DNA from: a virus | IMG/VR virus record: IMGVR_UViG_3300022227_000010 | Location: 1 to 38,086 of that record | Length of the DNA: 38,086 nt | Strand: one strand, 5' to 3' | Shown: positions 1-8,387 of the stretch, one piece after another | How positions within the stretch are numbered: the first letter of the stretch is position 1 | Layout: each line of letters begins with the position of its first letter | Notes under the pieces: model-generated | Told to the model about the DNA's origin: nothing | Database searches by the model: none | What the model saw: the letters and a program-made list of their open reading frames with translations, nothing else | Made by a program: the position numbers and the translations under genes

Positions 1-120
1 ACCCGTGATTCAGAAGAATCAACTACTAAAGTATTACTATCCCAGTTAAAATCTCCTGTGCCACCAGTTAGTGCAGTAAGAGTACCTACTGAAGTAAGTG
101 AACTTGCAGTTACTCCACTT
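1..120. repeat. Terminal direct repeat A, copy 1
   Basis: These 120 bp recur exactly at 37037-37156 and divergence begins at the next base. The repeat lies inside the fibre reading frame and begins exactly at the first base of the window, which suggests a k-mer-sized assembly overlap rather than a biological terminal repeat. Confidence 0.97.
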
Positions 121-563
121 CCAAGTGTAGTCGCATTTAATACGGATACATTATTGATTTTGTAATCAAGACCAGTTGCAATATTGACTGCTTGGTTAAA
201 AGTCCAGTTATCGTTTGTATTGTCCCAAAGGATTGTCTTGTCGGAAGTACCTTTTAATGTAATCCCACCACCATCCGCTGTCGCATCAGAGGGAGTATCT
301 GTTGAGGCGAGGTCGATATTTTTATCGTCTATACTTAGTGTCGTACTCTCAATTACTGTAGTTGCACCTTCGACAGTCAACCCACCTGTGATTATTAAAT
401 TCCCATCTACCGTCCCACCTTCAAGACGTATGTTTAACCTATCATTCGCATCATCAAGTACCGTATTCAACCCCTCAGAGAGGGCATACGTATTTATTGA
501 GGCATTGTTATAGATAACCTTGTTTAGGGCTTCTTTTGCCGTATATTTATTAATGTCAGCCAT
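1..563 (-). CDS. Tail fibre, alternative N-terminal part (allele 1), cut by window edge
   Basis: The reading frame opens at ATG 563 (MADINKYTAKEALNKVIY) and runs off the window start. Its first 147 or so codons are unlike the other fibre copy. Its last 40 or so codons (SGVTASSLTSVGTLTALTGG onward) lie in the 120-bp repeat and are identical to the fibre gene at 36001-37452, in the same frame. Continuing from position 37036 would give a 532-residue fibre, against 483 residues for the other version. The composition is Gly/Thr/Ser/Asp rich with beta-structured segments such as GGTVDGNLIITGGLTVEGATTV, typical of trimeric phage fibres. I infer an allelic N-terminus that changes how the fibre attaches or what precedes its tip. 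No catalytic motif is visible. Confidence 0.75.
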   Translation of the reverse strand, partial: MADINKYTAKEALNKVIYNNASINTYALSEGLNTVLDDANDRLNIRLEGGTVDGNLIITGGLTVEGATTVIESTTLSIDDKNIDLASTDTPSDATADGGGITLKGTSDKTILWDNTNDNWTFNQAVNIATGLDYKINNVSVLNATTLGSGVTASSLTSVGTLTALTGGTGDFNWDSNTLVVDSSESR

Positions 564-629
564 TTGTGGTATGGATATTAAAAATATATTTTGGTATTAA
601 CCTACGCATAAATTAACATATTGTATTTA

Positions 630-977
630 TTATTCATCTATTATCCATTCCAGAGCCAGTAAGTCGGATGGACTAATCTCCACTTTACTTAATGATTCTG
701 ATTTAATTTTTTCTGCCTTAATCGAAACCTTCTCAGCGAGTAGCTTATTCATTTCTTCTATGAACTTTTCAAAGTTCGGGGAGTCCTGTTTAATCTCTCC
801 GTCTTTCCCCAGTTCTTCAATTAGCTTCTTTCTTGTCTCCTCGTATGTTTCCAATTCACCCTGTACTGATTTCAGTACCTTTGCCAATCGAAATGATGTG
901 GCTATTGGTGTCTTTTCTTGCATGAGTTTGCCAAGTGGTTCACTACTTGCTACTATTTTTCCCAGTTCAACTTTCAT
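630..977 (-). CDS. Fibre-region hypothetical protein, 115 aa, helical
   Basis: The product is a charged, mostly helical 115-residue protein with a heptad-like middle (VLKSVQGELETYEETRKKLIEELG) and the C-terminus SPSDLLALEWIIDE. I recognise the general pattern of small proteins encoded beside tail-fibre genes in siphophages but can assign no function. Its last 40 or so codons fall in repeat B. The other copy at the window end encodes the same C-terminus except WIVDE for WIIDE. It sits between the Hint-domain gene and the variable fibre segment and is probably co-transcribed with them. A role in fibre assembly or attachment is possible but only inferred from position. Confidence 0.7.
   Translation of the reverse strand: MKVELGKIVASSEPLGKLMQEKTPIATSFRLAKVLKSVQGELETYEETRKKLIEELGKDGEIKQDSPNFEKFIEEMNKLLAEKVSIKAEKIKSESLSKVEISPSDLLALEWIIDE
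642..760. repeat. Direct repeat B, copy 1
   Basis: These 119 bp recur exactly at 37968-38086, the last base of the window. They lie inside the 3' part of the 115-aa gene. Together with repeat A they bracket two alternative segments, 121-641 and 37157-37967. Confidence 0.97.
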
Positions 978-990
978 CTTTATTCCCTCG

Positions 991-1626
991 TTACTTGTTA
1001 TGTACTAAAATCCCAGAAATGAAATAGACATCGTTAGTTTCAACATCTATCGTCTTCACATCTAAGGGTTCTTCTATGAAATCTTTTTGGGTAATTATAT
1101 CCCCATTGTATAATTCATCATCAATCTGTATGTCTTTAGCAGTCGCCCATCCCCATAGGTTGTCTCTGCGGATTAGAAATGGATGGTTATGAGTACACTT
1201 TATCCCATTAATAATATAATAATTTTCACTTGCTCGTGTTCGCATCCCAACCACACTTGCGGTGGAACTTTCTGACTCAAACTCAGTTGCACTCCACTTT
1301 ATCCATGAATTACCCTCGTCTGACATACCTTCAATAGCTAAAGATTGGACTACATCACTCACTACAATATCACCGATTGCCTTCTGGGTTCCATCTGCCA
1401 TATCTACCAATGTATCAAGCGATAGACAATACTCTAAACTTCTCCATTCAGAAAACGAATGAGGAGTTGCCCAAGTCATGTATGGTGCAGAATTGTATAA
1501 CTCTTCCGCATTCTCTACCATTTCGGTAAGAGAGACTTGGTGACCATCGGCTCCTGGAGTATATTCTTGTACCTCATATGCCATATCCCACATTCTAATA
1601 TTCGATAATGACGAAGTCATTGTCAT
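991..1626 (-). CDS. Hint-domain (intein-like) protein beside tail fibre
   Basis: The 211-residue product has a 66-residue N-terminal part followed by a Hint (hedgehog/intein) fold. The splicing-type Cys67 starts a block-A-like segment (CLSLDTLVDMADGTQKAIGD). Block B shows the TxxH motif (T145-H148, THNHPF). The C-terminal block F/G reads ETNDVYFISGILVHNK, with the penultimate His209-Asn210 expected to drive Asn cyclisation. Only one residue (Lys) follows the Asn, so there is no real C-extein. N-terminal cleavage or transfer of the 66-residue part is therefore more likely than classical splicing. There is no homing endonuclease domain. It starts at the stop of the upstream 77-aa gene (TAATG), and lies within the fibre module. 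That it matures or ligates a virion protein is inference. Confidence 0.85.
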   Translation of the reverse strand: MTMTSSLSNIRMWDMAYEVQEYTPGADGHQVSLTEMVENAEELYNSAPYMTWATPHSFSEWRSLEYCLSLDTLVDMADGTQKAIGDIVVSDVVQSLAIEGMSDEGNSWIKWSATEFESESSTASVVGMRTRASENYYIINGIKCTHNHPFLIRRDNLWGWATAKDIQIDDELYNGDIITQKDFIEEPLDVKTIDVETNDVYFISGILVHNK

Positions 1627-1859
1627 TATTCAGCAAGCACCTTCTCAGCTTCGTCTATCTTAGCTTGCAACTCAGCCTTGCGGTCTGTTGCGTGTTGGAT
1701 TTGATTATCGCAGTCTGCCATTTGTTGTTCCAACATCCGAATAGTAAAGACTTCCTCTCTACTCTCGGTAAAACTCCGAGATATTTGTTTGTCTTTATCA
1801 TCACTCGTAGCTATCGCTGGAGTTGCGGATGCTTCTTGTACTGCATATGTATCAGCCAT
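1626..1859 (-). CDS. Small coiled-coil protein, 77 aa
   Basis: The product has an acidic, Ala/Ser-rich N-terminus (MADTYAVQEASATPAIATSDD) followed by a coiled coil from about residue 38 (RMLEQQMADCDNQIQHATDRKAELQAKIDEAEKVL). It overlaps the end of the giant fibre gene by 8 bp and its stop overlaps the start of the Hint gene, so the three are translationally coupled. A small fibre-associated trimerisation or linker protein is plausible. I recognise no named family. Confidence 0.7.
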   Translation of the reverse strand: MADTYAVQEASATPAIATSDDKDKQISRSFTESREEVFTIRMLEQQMADCDNQIQHATDRKAELQAKIDEAEKVLAE

Positions 1860-4800
1860 TGTTTATTCCTTTAAGTTGGTTGATTTCAGTTTTTAATTCT
1901 TTTATTGCTTCTATTAGAAGTGGGGTAATCTTGCCATAGTCAATGGTTTTATATCCGTGTCCAATAGGAGCATCTTTGATTAGTTCGGGCAGAACTTCTT
2001 CTATTTCCTGTGCAGATACACCCACTTGCATACGGTCATTTTCAAAACCTAATTCTTTTGCCTTTGCATTTTCGGTGAAGTAATACCCATTGAGTTTCAT
2101 TACTTTGTCTAATGGATTTTCGATGACACCGTGAAAGTCTTTTAATCTGCTATCTGAGTAATATGCAGTTACATCGCCTGTGGTTGTAATTGATTGATTA
2201 AACGCAGTTGAACCATCTGCCTCAATTTGCAATCTCGTAGTACCATTTGTCATTAATCTAACACCAGAACTACCATGTCTATTGGCTAAAGTCAGCCATC
2301 CAGCGTCAGTAACCAATGTTATTCCGCTATTTGAATAAACACCACTCCCGCCTGTACTTGACCTCACGAGAAAATACCCAGCACCAGTATTCCCTTCATT
2401 GTGAAATGCAAATCCAGCATAACCATTTGATGGGGCTTTAAAAGTTAGGGTATAGTTTTCCCTTGCTCCACTACCCACATTTGCCCATGAAGTAGAGTAT
2501 GAGGTATAATTCCCCGCATGGAGAATTTGGTTATTATTCACATGAAGGTTTGCTACCCCTGCCCTTGTGTGTAAATATTGATAGCCTGTACCATTATTGT
2601 AGAGAGCAAGTCCCATCTGTCCCCATGCCGCACCAGCGGATGTAGTTGCATACATATGAAGATTTATCAAATCGGTTTGATAACTTTCCTCATCATGTCT
2701 TGGGTCGCTAAGAATATAGAAAGCACCACTATTCCACCGCCTATATCGAGAACCTATCGTTTGTTCGCTATCAGCATCTGTTGAAAAATGACTTGCTTGG
2801 CTATGTGTATAAGCTGTATTAGCGTTTGCAGAATTACCACCAGACCAATTAATTTGCCCCGCAGTAGTATAAGTACCATCAAATAAGAAATTATGCTTTA
2901 CTACATCATCTTCAGCTATGTATAAACAATGAGTGGATGAATATGATGTGTTCTTTTTGTTTATAAATATACCATATCGGTCTGTATGAAATCCCGCCAT
3001 CCAATGGTCTGAATTATTATGGCTTACTACTAATGAGTGAGCCGCATGATTTGACTGAATCCCAACAAGGTTATTCCATCCTTCGAGTAGAGTACCACCA
3101 CTCATAGCCCCTGTTGTTTTAATAAGAAATCTATCCCCACCAGTATGGGATGAAACAACACCGCCTGTTAATCCACCCGATATTGTAGTAGCCCCCCTAA
3201 GATTTACTGCATTATTCTCTATTCTGATTGTATCAAAATTATCATTTCCTTCATTCCCAGTACACAACCGAATCATCCTTGATGAACCTCTATTGGCTAT
3301 AATCATATGACCAGCTGTGTCAATGTTCCAAGTAAAACCATTTGCAGAATATGATGCAGTTGTTGAACTGAAAGACTGACTTGCACCACCGGGGCCAAAA
3401 TAACAAACATGAGTGCCGTCATTATAAAATCTTATAATACCATAATCGGAATTATTGGTATTATTGAATATAACAGGATTACTATGGTTCATGTTAATCG
3501 TTAATGTATCATCTCCTGTTCCAAGTGTTGTAGAACCTTGTACAGTCAATGCTCCTGTAACAGTCCCACCAATTAATGGGAGATAGGTGCTATGAGTATG
3601 TCCAGTTGCAGAACATCCCGCTTCAGCTAAAGACGAAGGTGTCCACTTTCCTTCATCGTAAACCAATATATCCATGCTTGATTGACCACTCTCTACATCG
3701 GATAGATTTACTCCACCAAAATCGTGGTCGTGGGAACCTATTGCCGTTATATATCCCGCCCCATTGATTAATTGGTTATTGTTGGTTATATAATTTGCGT
3801 TACTTGGAGCATGGGAAGATTGGCTATGTGTATAAGCCGTATTCCAATTAGTGACATCTGACCCTTTGAATGTTGTATAACCATTGGTAGGATGGTGTAA
3901 TGCTATTGAGACATCAGAATATGCGCCGCCACCATCAAAACTATAAAATCTCAACTCATGAGTGCCATCGTCCCAGTACATCCGCAAATATTCATTACTG
4001 CCATCAATGTCCCGAATACCAAATCCACCACTCCAACCTAACGAGTCTGCAGATTGAAACCCTGTCAATGGGAGATAGGTGCTATGGGTATGAGAGTCAT
4101 TAGCTACCGTTACCACACCAGACTTATCCATTGTTGCATCACCAGACATTGATTCTACAACAAACTCACCACCAGAATCCTCATCCCATATAAGAATATT
4201 CCCACTTACTGAGCCTACACTTGCATTGGATAGGCTACCAATACTCTGTCCAGAAATAGAAGTTAAATATCTTCCATCTATATCAACCGTAAAACCCGCA
4301 GAGCCTACTCCCGACCCTGTTATAACGCCTGTGCCAGTATTAAAAGATGCAGATGATATATAGCTTGCAGATGTAGGTGTACCCGCAGTCCATTTCCCAG
4401 ATGCATCATTAAAAATTAAATAATCACCATCGCTTGCTGAGTCTATGTCTGTAGAAACATCATCCATTGCAGAAAAATCTAAATTTGAATGGCTATCTAA
4501 TGTATGAGATGTTGGGGTTCGTGCATTGCTTAATCTGGAATCGTTACCCACACAAACGGTAGATGATGTTGTGCCGTAAGCCAGACCAGCGGTGGCTAAG
4601 TTTATACTTACTGCCCCTGTTTTATCCATTGATACATCACCAGACATAACTATAGGATTATAGCTTGAACCATCTTCATCGTATATGAGAATCTGAGAAC
4701 TTGTAGTACCCGCACCCGTTATATCTGTTAGGGCAGATGAACTGGCGGTAGATGACATATAGGTACTATGTGTATGGTTCCCATATGCAACCGTAGTAGA

Positions 4801-6459
4801 AGATGTACCAAAATTTTTGTTAAAAGCAGTATTCTTTGTGAAGGATGGTTCAATCCCCGCTTCAGCTAAAGAATACGGTTTCCATGTACTCTCATCGTAA
4901 AATAATATATCTTCTCCAGATGCACCACCATCTACATCACTTAAATCAGATGAACTGGCAGTAGAAGACATATAAGTGCTATGCGTATGGTTTCCGTAAG
5001 CAACGGTAGTGGAAGAAGTACCAAAGTCTTTATTAAAAGCGGTGTTCTTCGTAAAGGATGGCTCTATTCCCGCCTCAGCTAAAGAGCATGGTTTCCATGT
5101 GCTTTCATCGTAAAATAATATATCTTCTCCAGATGCACCACCATCTACATCGCTTAAATCGGATGATTCAGCAGTATTAAGCATATAACCAGCACTCGTA
5201 TGATTTGTGGTACAAACATCTCCAGTATTTGTACCAGATAAATTTGTTATATCCCCTGTCCCATGAGTATGCCCATATACTGATATTTGTGCTTCAGCTA
5301 AAGAGTATGGTTTCCATGTACTTTCATCGTAAAATAGTATATCTTCTCCAGATGCCCCGCCATCCACATCACTTAAATCGGATGAGGTATGAGTATGATT
5401 TCCTTGAGCAACTTGGGTTGAGCCAGTACCGATTTTAGAATTAGTTGATAAATCAGAATAAGCAGAAGTGATATAACTTCCTAAGTCAGTTATGTTTGCT
5501 TCTGTATGTGTATGGGAGTTGTTAGCAACGCTTACCGCCCCCGTCTTATCAATAGTCGCATCACCAGACATAACTATAGCGGCATAACTTGAACCATCTT
5601 CATCGTATATTAATATTTGTCCGCTTGTCGTACCCGCCCCATCAACATCTGTTAGATTAGAAGTGCTATGTGTATGACTTGATGTGGCATACCCGCTATG
5701 TGTGTGAGTTGTGAGCGAATAAGCTGAATGAGTATGGGAGTCATTGGCTATTGTAACCTCACCATCCTTGTTCATTGTTACATCACCAGACAGGAGTTGT
5801 TTGGCATAACTTGAACCATCTTCATCATATATTAATATTTGTCCGCTTGTATCACCCGCCCCATCAACATCGGATAAATTCGCGGTAGATTGCCCAGTAA
5901 TAGCAGTCAAATAAGACGGGTCGGATGAAGGAACCCAAGATGGTGTTAAATCATATTCAGCAGTTGTGGGGATGTTATAATAAGTAGATCCATCGTTTGT
6001 GAATTTGAACCGATCTGTAGACTCATCCCATAAAAGATTTGTATTAGTAGATGTCCCTCGCTCAATCTCGAATCCCGCATTTTCAGATGGAGTGCCTGTT
6101 TCTTCGGCATTGAGAACTATAACAGCATCGCCGATATTGACTTGTTGGCTATCTTTTGTGATGGTTGTGCCGTGAACTGTGAGATCCTGGGCAATGAAAT
6201 TTTGAGTAGAAGATCCACCAAGAGGATGATATGTAGAAGAAAGGCCGCTGATCTGGGTATCAACATAAGTTTTATTCGTAATGTGATTCGCAGATGATGG
6301 AGTAGCGGTAACCGAAGCGGAAGTTGTCCCAAACTTTACAACGCCTACTGTACCATCCCCATCATATATTAATTTTTCTGTAGATGTTAATCCACCATCA
6401 AGATGTAGTAGATTTGAGAACCCGTCTTTAATCGCGACATTAGTAAGATCTGTGGCCAT
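1852..6459 (-). CDS. Giant tail fibre with C-terminal S74 intramolecular chaperone
   Basis: This 1535-residue fibre has three parts. The N-terminal 170 or so residues include an adaptor-like stretch (GGSSTQNFIAQDLTVHG). A long central shaft is built of imperfect repeats such as LSDVDGGASGEDILFYDEST and YGNHTHSTYMSSTAS; the many HxH (HTH) motifs resemble the metal-binding motifs of trimeric phage needle and fibre proteins. The C-terminal 105 or so residues are a Peptidase_S74 intramolecular chaperone with the YSDSRLK signature. In that family the Ser-Lys pair cleaves just before Ser, releasing the chaperone after trimerisation. The end is a coiled coil (LLIEAIKELKTEINQLKG). It probably binds the host receptor. 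It starts 41 bp after the capsid terminator, with AAAGG upstream of the ATG. Confidence 0.93.
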   Translation of the reverse strand: MATDLTNVAIKDGFSNLLHLDGGLTSTEKLIYDGDGTVGVVKFGTTSASVTATPSSANHITNKTYVDTQISGLSSTYHPLGGSSTQNFIAQDLTVHGTTITKDSQQVNIGDAVIVLNAEETGTPSENAGFEIERGTSTNTNLLWDESTDRFKFTNDGSTYYNIPTTAEYDLTPSWVPSSDPSYLTAITGQSTANLSDVDGAGDTSGQILIYDEDGSSYAKQLLSGDVTMNKDGEVTIANDSHTHSAYSLTTHTHSGYATSSHTHSTSNLTDVDGAGTTSGQILIYDEDGSSYAAIVMSGDATIDKTGAVSVANNSHTHTEANITDLGSYITSAYSDLSTNSKIGTGSTQVAQGNHTHTSSDLSDVDGGASGEDILFYDESTWKPYSLAEAQISVYGHTHGTGDITNLSGTNTGDVCTTNHTSAGYMLNTAESSDLSDVDGGASGEDILFYDESTWKPCSLAEAGIEPSFTKNTAFNKDFGTSSTTVAYGNHTHSTYMSSTASSSDLSDVDGGASGEDILFYDESTWKPYSLAEAGIEPSFTKNTAFNKNFGTSSTTVAYGNHTHSTYMSSTASSSALTDITGAGTTSSQILIYDEDGSSYNPIVMSGDVSMDKTGAVSINLATAGLAYGTTSSTVCVGNDSRLSNARTPTSHTLDSHSNLDFSAMDDVSTDIDSASDGDYLIFNDASGKWTAGTPTSASYISSASFNTGTGVITGSGVGSAGFTVDIDGRYLTSISGQSIGSLSNASVGSVSGNILIWDEDSGGEFVVESMSGDATMDKSGVVTVANDSHTHSTYLPLTGFQSADSLGWSGGFGIRDIDGSNEYLRMYWDDGTHELRFYSFDGGGAYSDVSIALHHPTNGYTTFKGSDVTNWNTAYTHSQSSHAPSNANYITNNNQLINGAGYITAIGSHDHDFGGVNLSDVESGQSSMDILVYDEGKWTPSSLAEAGCSATGHTHSTYLPLIGGTVTGALTVQGSTTLGTGDDTLTINMNHSNPVIFNNTNNSDYGIIRFYNDGTHVCYFGPGGASQSFSSTTASYSANGFTWNIDTAGHMIIANRGSSRMIRLCTGNEGNDNFDTIRIENNAVNLRGATTISGGLTGGVVSSHTGGDRFLIKTTGAMSGGTLLEGWNNLVGIQSNHAAHSLVVSHNNSDHWMAGFHTDRYGIFINKKNTSYSSTHCLYIAEDDVVKHNFLFDGTYTTAGQINWSGGNSANANTAYTHSQASHFSTDADSEQTIGSRYRRWNSGAFYILSDPRHDEESYQTDLINLHMYATTSAGAAWGQMGLALYNNGTGYQYLHTRAGVANLHVNNNQILHAGNYTSYSTSWANVGSGARENYTLTFKAPSNGYAGFAFHNEGNTGAGYFLVRSSTGGSGVYSNSGITLVTDAGWLTLANRHGSSGVRLMTNGTTRLQIEADGSTAFNQSITTTGDVTAYYSDSRLKDFHGVIENPLDKVMKLNGYYFTENAKAKELGFENDRMQVGVSAQEIEEVLPELIKDAPIGHGYKTIDYGKITPLLIEAIKELKTEINQLKGINNG
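4741..5166 (-). repeat. Tandem 213-bp duplication inside fibre gene
   Basis: Positions 4741-4953 and 4954-5166 are two imperfect tandem copies of a 213-bp unit (71 codons) encoding LSDVDGGASGEDILFYDEST...AYGNHTHSTYMSSTAS. A third copy of the SDLSDVDGGASGEDILFYDE part lies at 5291-5385, with more divergent relatives near 3630, 4660, 5580 and 5820. Differences are mostly at third codon positions, so the copies are not recent. Confidence 0.85.
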
Positions 6460-6499
6460 GAATTATTTATACCTTTCACTTATAATTATAATAGTCTAC

Positions 6500-6527
6500 A
6501 AAACAGAAAGGGCCGCCGAAGCGACCC
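6500..6527 (-). terminator. Rho-independent terminator after capsid gene
   Basis: Read on the minus strand, GGGTCGC-TTCG-GCGGCCC forms a 7-bp stem (one U-G pair) capped by a UUCG tetraloop, followed by TTTCTGTTTT. It lies 29 bp after the capsid stop codon and before the fibre gene, so head and fibre transcription are probably separated here. An AT-rich stretch at 6470-6490 could hold a fibre promoter, but I cannot place one firmly. Confidence 0.9.
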
Positions 6528-6555
6528 TCTCTACTTTTACAATTAAAAACCCGGA

Positions 6556-7704
6556 TTACGGATTAGTAAATGTTACGATACGATCGTCGAAGACGGTCGT
6601 GCCGCCATATAGCACCGAAGCTACGATCTCTTGTCCGAGGTGGGACAAAGATCTTGCGCTTTCCATGCTTGGCCCGGATTGGCGAGCAAAACTCACCGCT
6701 GACTTATGAAACATATACCCAGCATTCGTGCCATCGGATTCAGACGAAGAAACGGCTGATGAACTATAAACTGGAATTCCATAGATCATCCCATACGATC
6801 CCGTCACACTTGGAGCGTTGCCGCCGCCAAATTTTGAACTATCACTAAAATCGCTTATCGCAAATAGTGATCCATAGACCGTTGGGTTCACAAGTAGGGC
6901 GACATCGCCATCTTCCGGGGAAATATCCAGATTGCGCAATGTTACTATCGCGGATCTTAGATTGGCCGCAGAGATTGTATTGTCAGATGACAAGTCAATG
7001 TCGTTGCCAGATGCTCCACCGTCCAATTTGGCGACGAGGAAATCATCCTGTGCTTTTGCGAGTGCATAACCCATCCCGGAAGCTTCGCGTTCAAACAATC
7101 CGGGGATCGATTGAATTTTAGAAATATCATCCACGATCTTATATACCGCTTTGTGTTGATCAACGGTCAATGTGGACTCAGTATGGGTTGATGCGGCGGC
7201 TGTTAGGGCCGTACCCGCAGTTTTTGTTACCGCTGAATCAACAGCGTATTTGGGTATGTGGAACACATCCCCTTGGGCCTTAACAAGACCGTTTAATGAA
7301 GAGTCAACAAGGTTTTCGACAACCATCTTTCTCTCCATGTAGTTTTTAACTCCCGCTGACCAAATCTCTGGTATATAGACTGCCAACCCTAAGTCTTGAT
7401 ATTGTTAGACTTATGGGTATGTTATAGTAGGTTTTTTATCCTACATCTCCAAATTTCTTTAAAGTATCGGCATATCTTTTCATCTCGAAGAGATGTTGGG
7501 AACTCGTGGAAGGATTATATTCTGTTTTTAGTTTCACCTTCTATGCTCTGCCCCTGTCCCAGTTGTTAAACTGAGCCTTCGGTTCGGGTTGGCTTATCAC
7601 TACCAGAAGTGACTTAGCGTTCCCGCTTAATTTCCCAATTAACATCATATAATCGCTTATATGAGCGCCACAATAATAGCGGTTGTTGGCGTTACATTTG
7701 CCAT
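6556..7704 (-). CDS. Major capsid protein, split by a group I intron
   Basis: Exon 1 (7704-7678) encodes MANVTPTTA and has AGGA 11 bases before its ATG. Exon 2 (7383-6556) continues AVYIPEIWSAGVKNYMERKM and runs 275 residues to SVLYGGTTVFDDRIVTFTNP, giving a 284-residue spliced product. The N-terminal pattern MANVTPTTxAVxIPEIW and the C-terminal VLYGG pattern are those of small HK97/P22-type phage capsid proteins as I remember them. Without splicing, exon 2 could only start at a TTG (7386) with no spaced ribosome-binding site, unlikely for the most abundant virion protein. The gene follows the scaffold gene by 25 bp and is followed by a strong terminator. Confidence 0.88.
7384..7677 (-). ncRNA. 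Group I intron (294 nt, no endonuclease) in capsid gene
   Basis: Numbering the RNA from 7677: P1 pairs exon CGCU (7681-7678) with GGCG (7669-7666), with the required U-G pair at the splice site. P2 is CAUAUAA-GCGA-UUAUAUG (7663-7646). P3 pairs UUGGGAA (7638-7632) with UUCCCAA (7502-7496). P4 is CGGG/CCCG and P5 contains UCACU/AGUGA. P7 pairs GCAUA (7546-7542, in the R-like GCAGAGCAUAG) with UAUGC (7474-7470, in the S-like AAAAGAUAUGCC). An extra GAAGG/CCUUC hairpin between P7 and P3 suggests subgroup IA. P8 is CAUCUC-UUC-GAGAUG (7495-7481); P9 is GUAGG/CCUAC. The intron ends in G (7384), and P10 pairs exon 2 GCAG with UUGU. No open frame for a homing endonuclease is present. Confidence 0.92.
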
Positions 7705-7729
7705 TTGTTAATTTATCCTAACTGGAAGA

Positions 7730-8290
7730 TTAATACTTCCTGTTCACTAAGGACTGAAGATAGGTATTCCAGTTGGCCTTCCGTTCATTTTCCGGCATAT
7801 CCCAAATATCCTTTTCAAACTTGACCATTGAACCCGGTTTACTGTCATCTGTCCCTACTGTTTTCTGATTATTTTTACCATAGCGAGTAACAAAGGACTT
7901 CAATTTTTTATAATCGAATCCCTCTACTAACTCTCTATCTTCTTCAGATAGCTGTGAACGAAGGTCATCCATCACTTGGCCGATAACTTCAGATTCTTTA
8001 CCAACTGTTTCTTCCAGCGCCTTTATCTTATCGCCCCGGTCGTTTGCCAGTTGTTTATAGTTTTCTTGGTCAGCCAACTGCTGTTCTTTTTGTTTGTCAA
8101 GTTGCGCTTTTAACACATCTCGCTCTTCTTCCGCTCTCTGCGCCCTTGAACGAATTTTTTTATTTTCGTAGATCAAATTTCCGCTATCGGACGAGTTATC
8201 GGTTGATCCTTTGGCCGTTTGGCCAGCGCTGTCACCAGCACTTTTGGGCGTTTGCCCAGACTCGGTGAGTCCCTTGATTTCTTCAGACAT
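7730..8290 (-). CDS. Capsid scaffolding protein
   Basis: The 186-residue product is hydrophilic and highly charged. It has a Ser/Gly/Asp-rich disordered N-terminus (residues 1-40), a long coiled coil (about 45-100, RAQRAEEERDVLKAQLDKQKEQQLADQ) and a basic-to-acidic C-terminus (YKKLKSFVTRYGKNN...DMPENERKANWNTYLQSLVN). This is the usual architecture of phage scaffold proteins, and the gene sits directly upstream of the capsid gene. It would guide procapsid assembly and leave before DNA packaging. The start has AAAGGGAT upstream. Confidence 0.87.
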   Translation of the reverse strand: MSEEIKGLTESGQTPKSAGDSAGQTAKGSTDNSSDSGNLIYENKKIRSRAQRAEEERDVLKAQLDKQKEQQLADQENYKQLANDRGDKIKALEETVGKESEVIGQVMDDLRSQLSEEDRELVEGFDYKKLKSFVTRYGKNNQKTVGTDDSKPGSMVKFEKDIWDMPENERKANWNTYLQSLVNRKY

Positions 8291-8309
8291 TATTTATCCC
8301 TTTAATCGT

Positions 8310-8361
8310 TTACCAGTTCCTAAATTTTTTAACACCGGTTCTTACCAGTTCCTAAATTTTT
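8310..8361 (-). repeat. Two 20-bp direct repeats upstream of scaffold gene
   Basis: TTACCAGTTCCTAAATTTTT occurs at 8310-8329 and again at 8342-8361, a 32-bp period (three helical turns). A partial third copy (accggttctt) lies in the 12-bp spacer. The repeats fill the 97-bp gap between the scaffold start and the preceding structural gene, so an operator or mRNA-processing site for the scaffold-capsid transcript is possible. Confidence 0.7.
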
Positions 8362-8387
8362 AATGTTTTTCTGCTTTAAACTTTATA

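Noticed and set aside
6556-7386. Capsid gene starting at TTG 7386
   Set aside because: AGGG directly abuts the TTG, leaving no spacing, and the group I intron explains the missing start with an ATG-containing exon at 7704.
7559-7600. GC-rich segment in the capsid leader as a terminator or riboswitch
   Set aside because: Its pairings (P4-P6a and the R element) are accounted for by the group I intron core.
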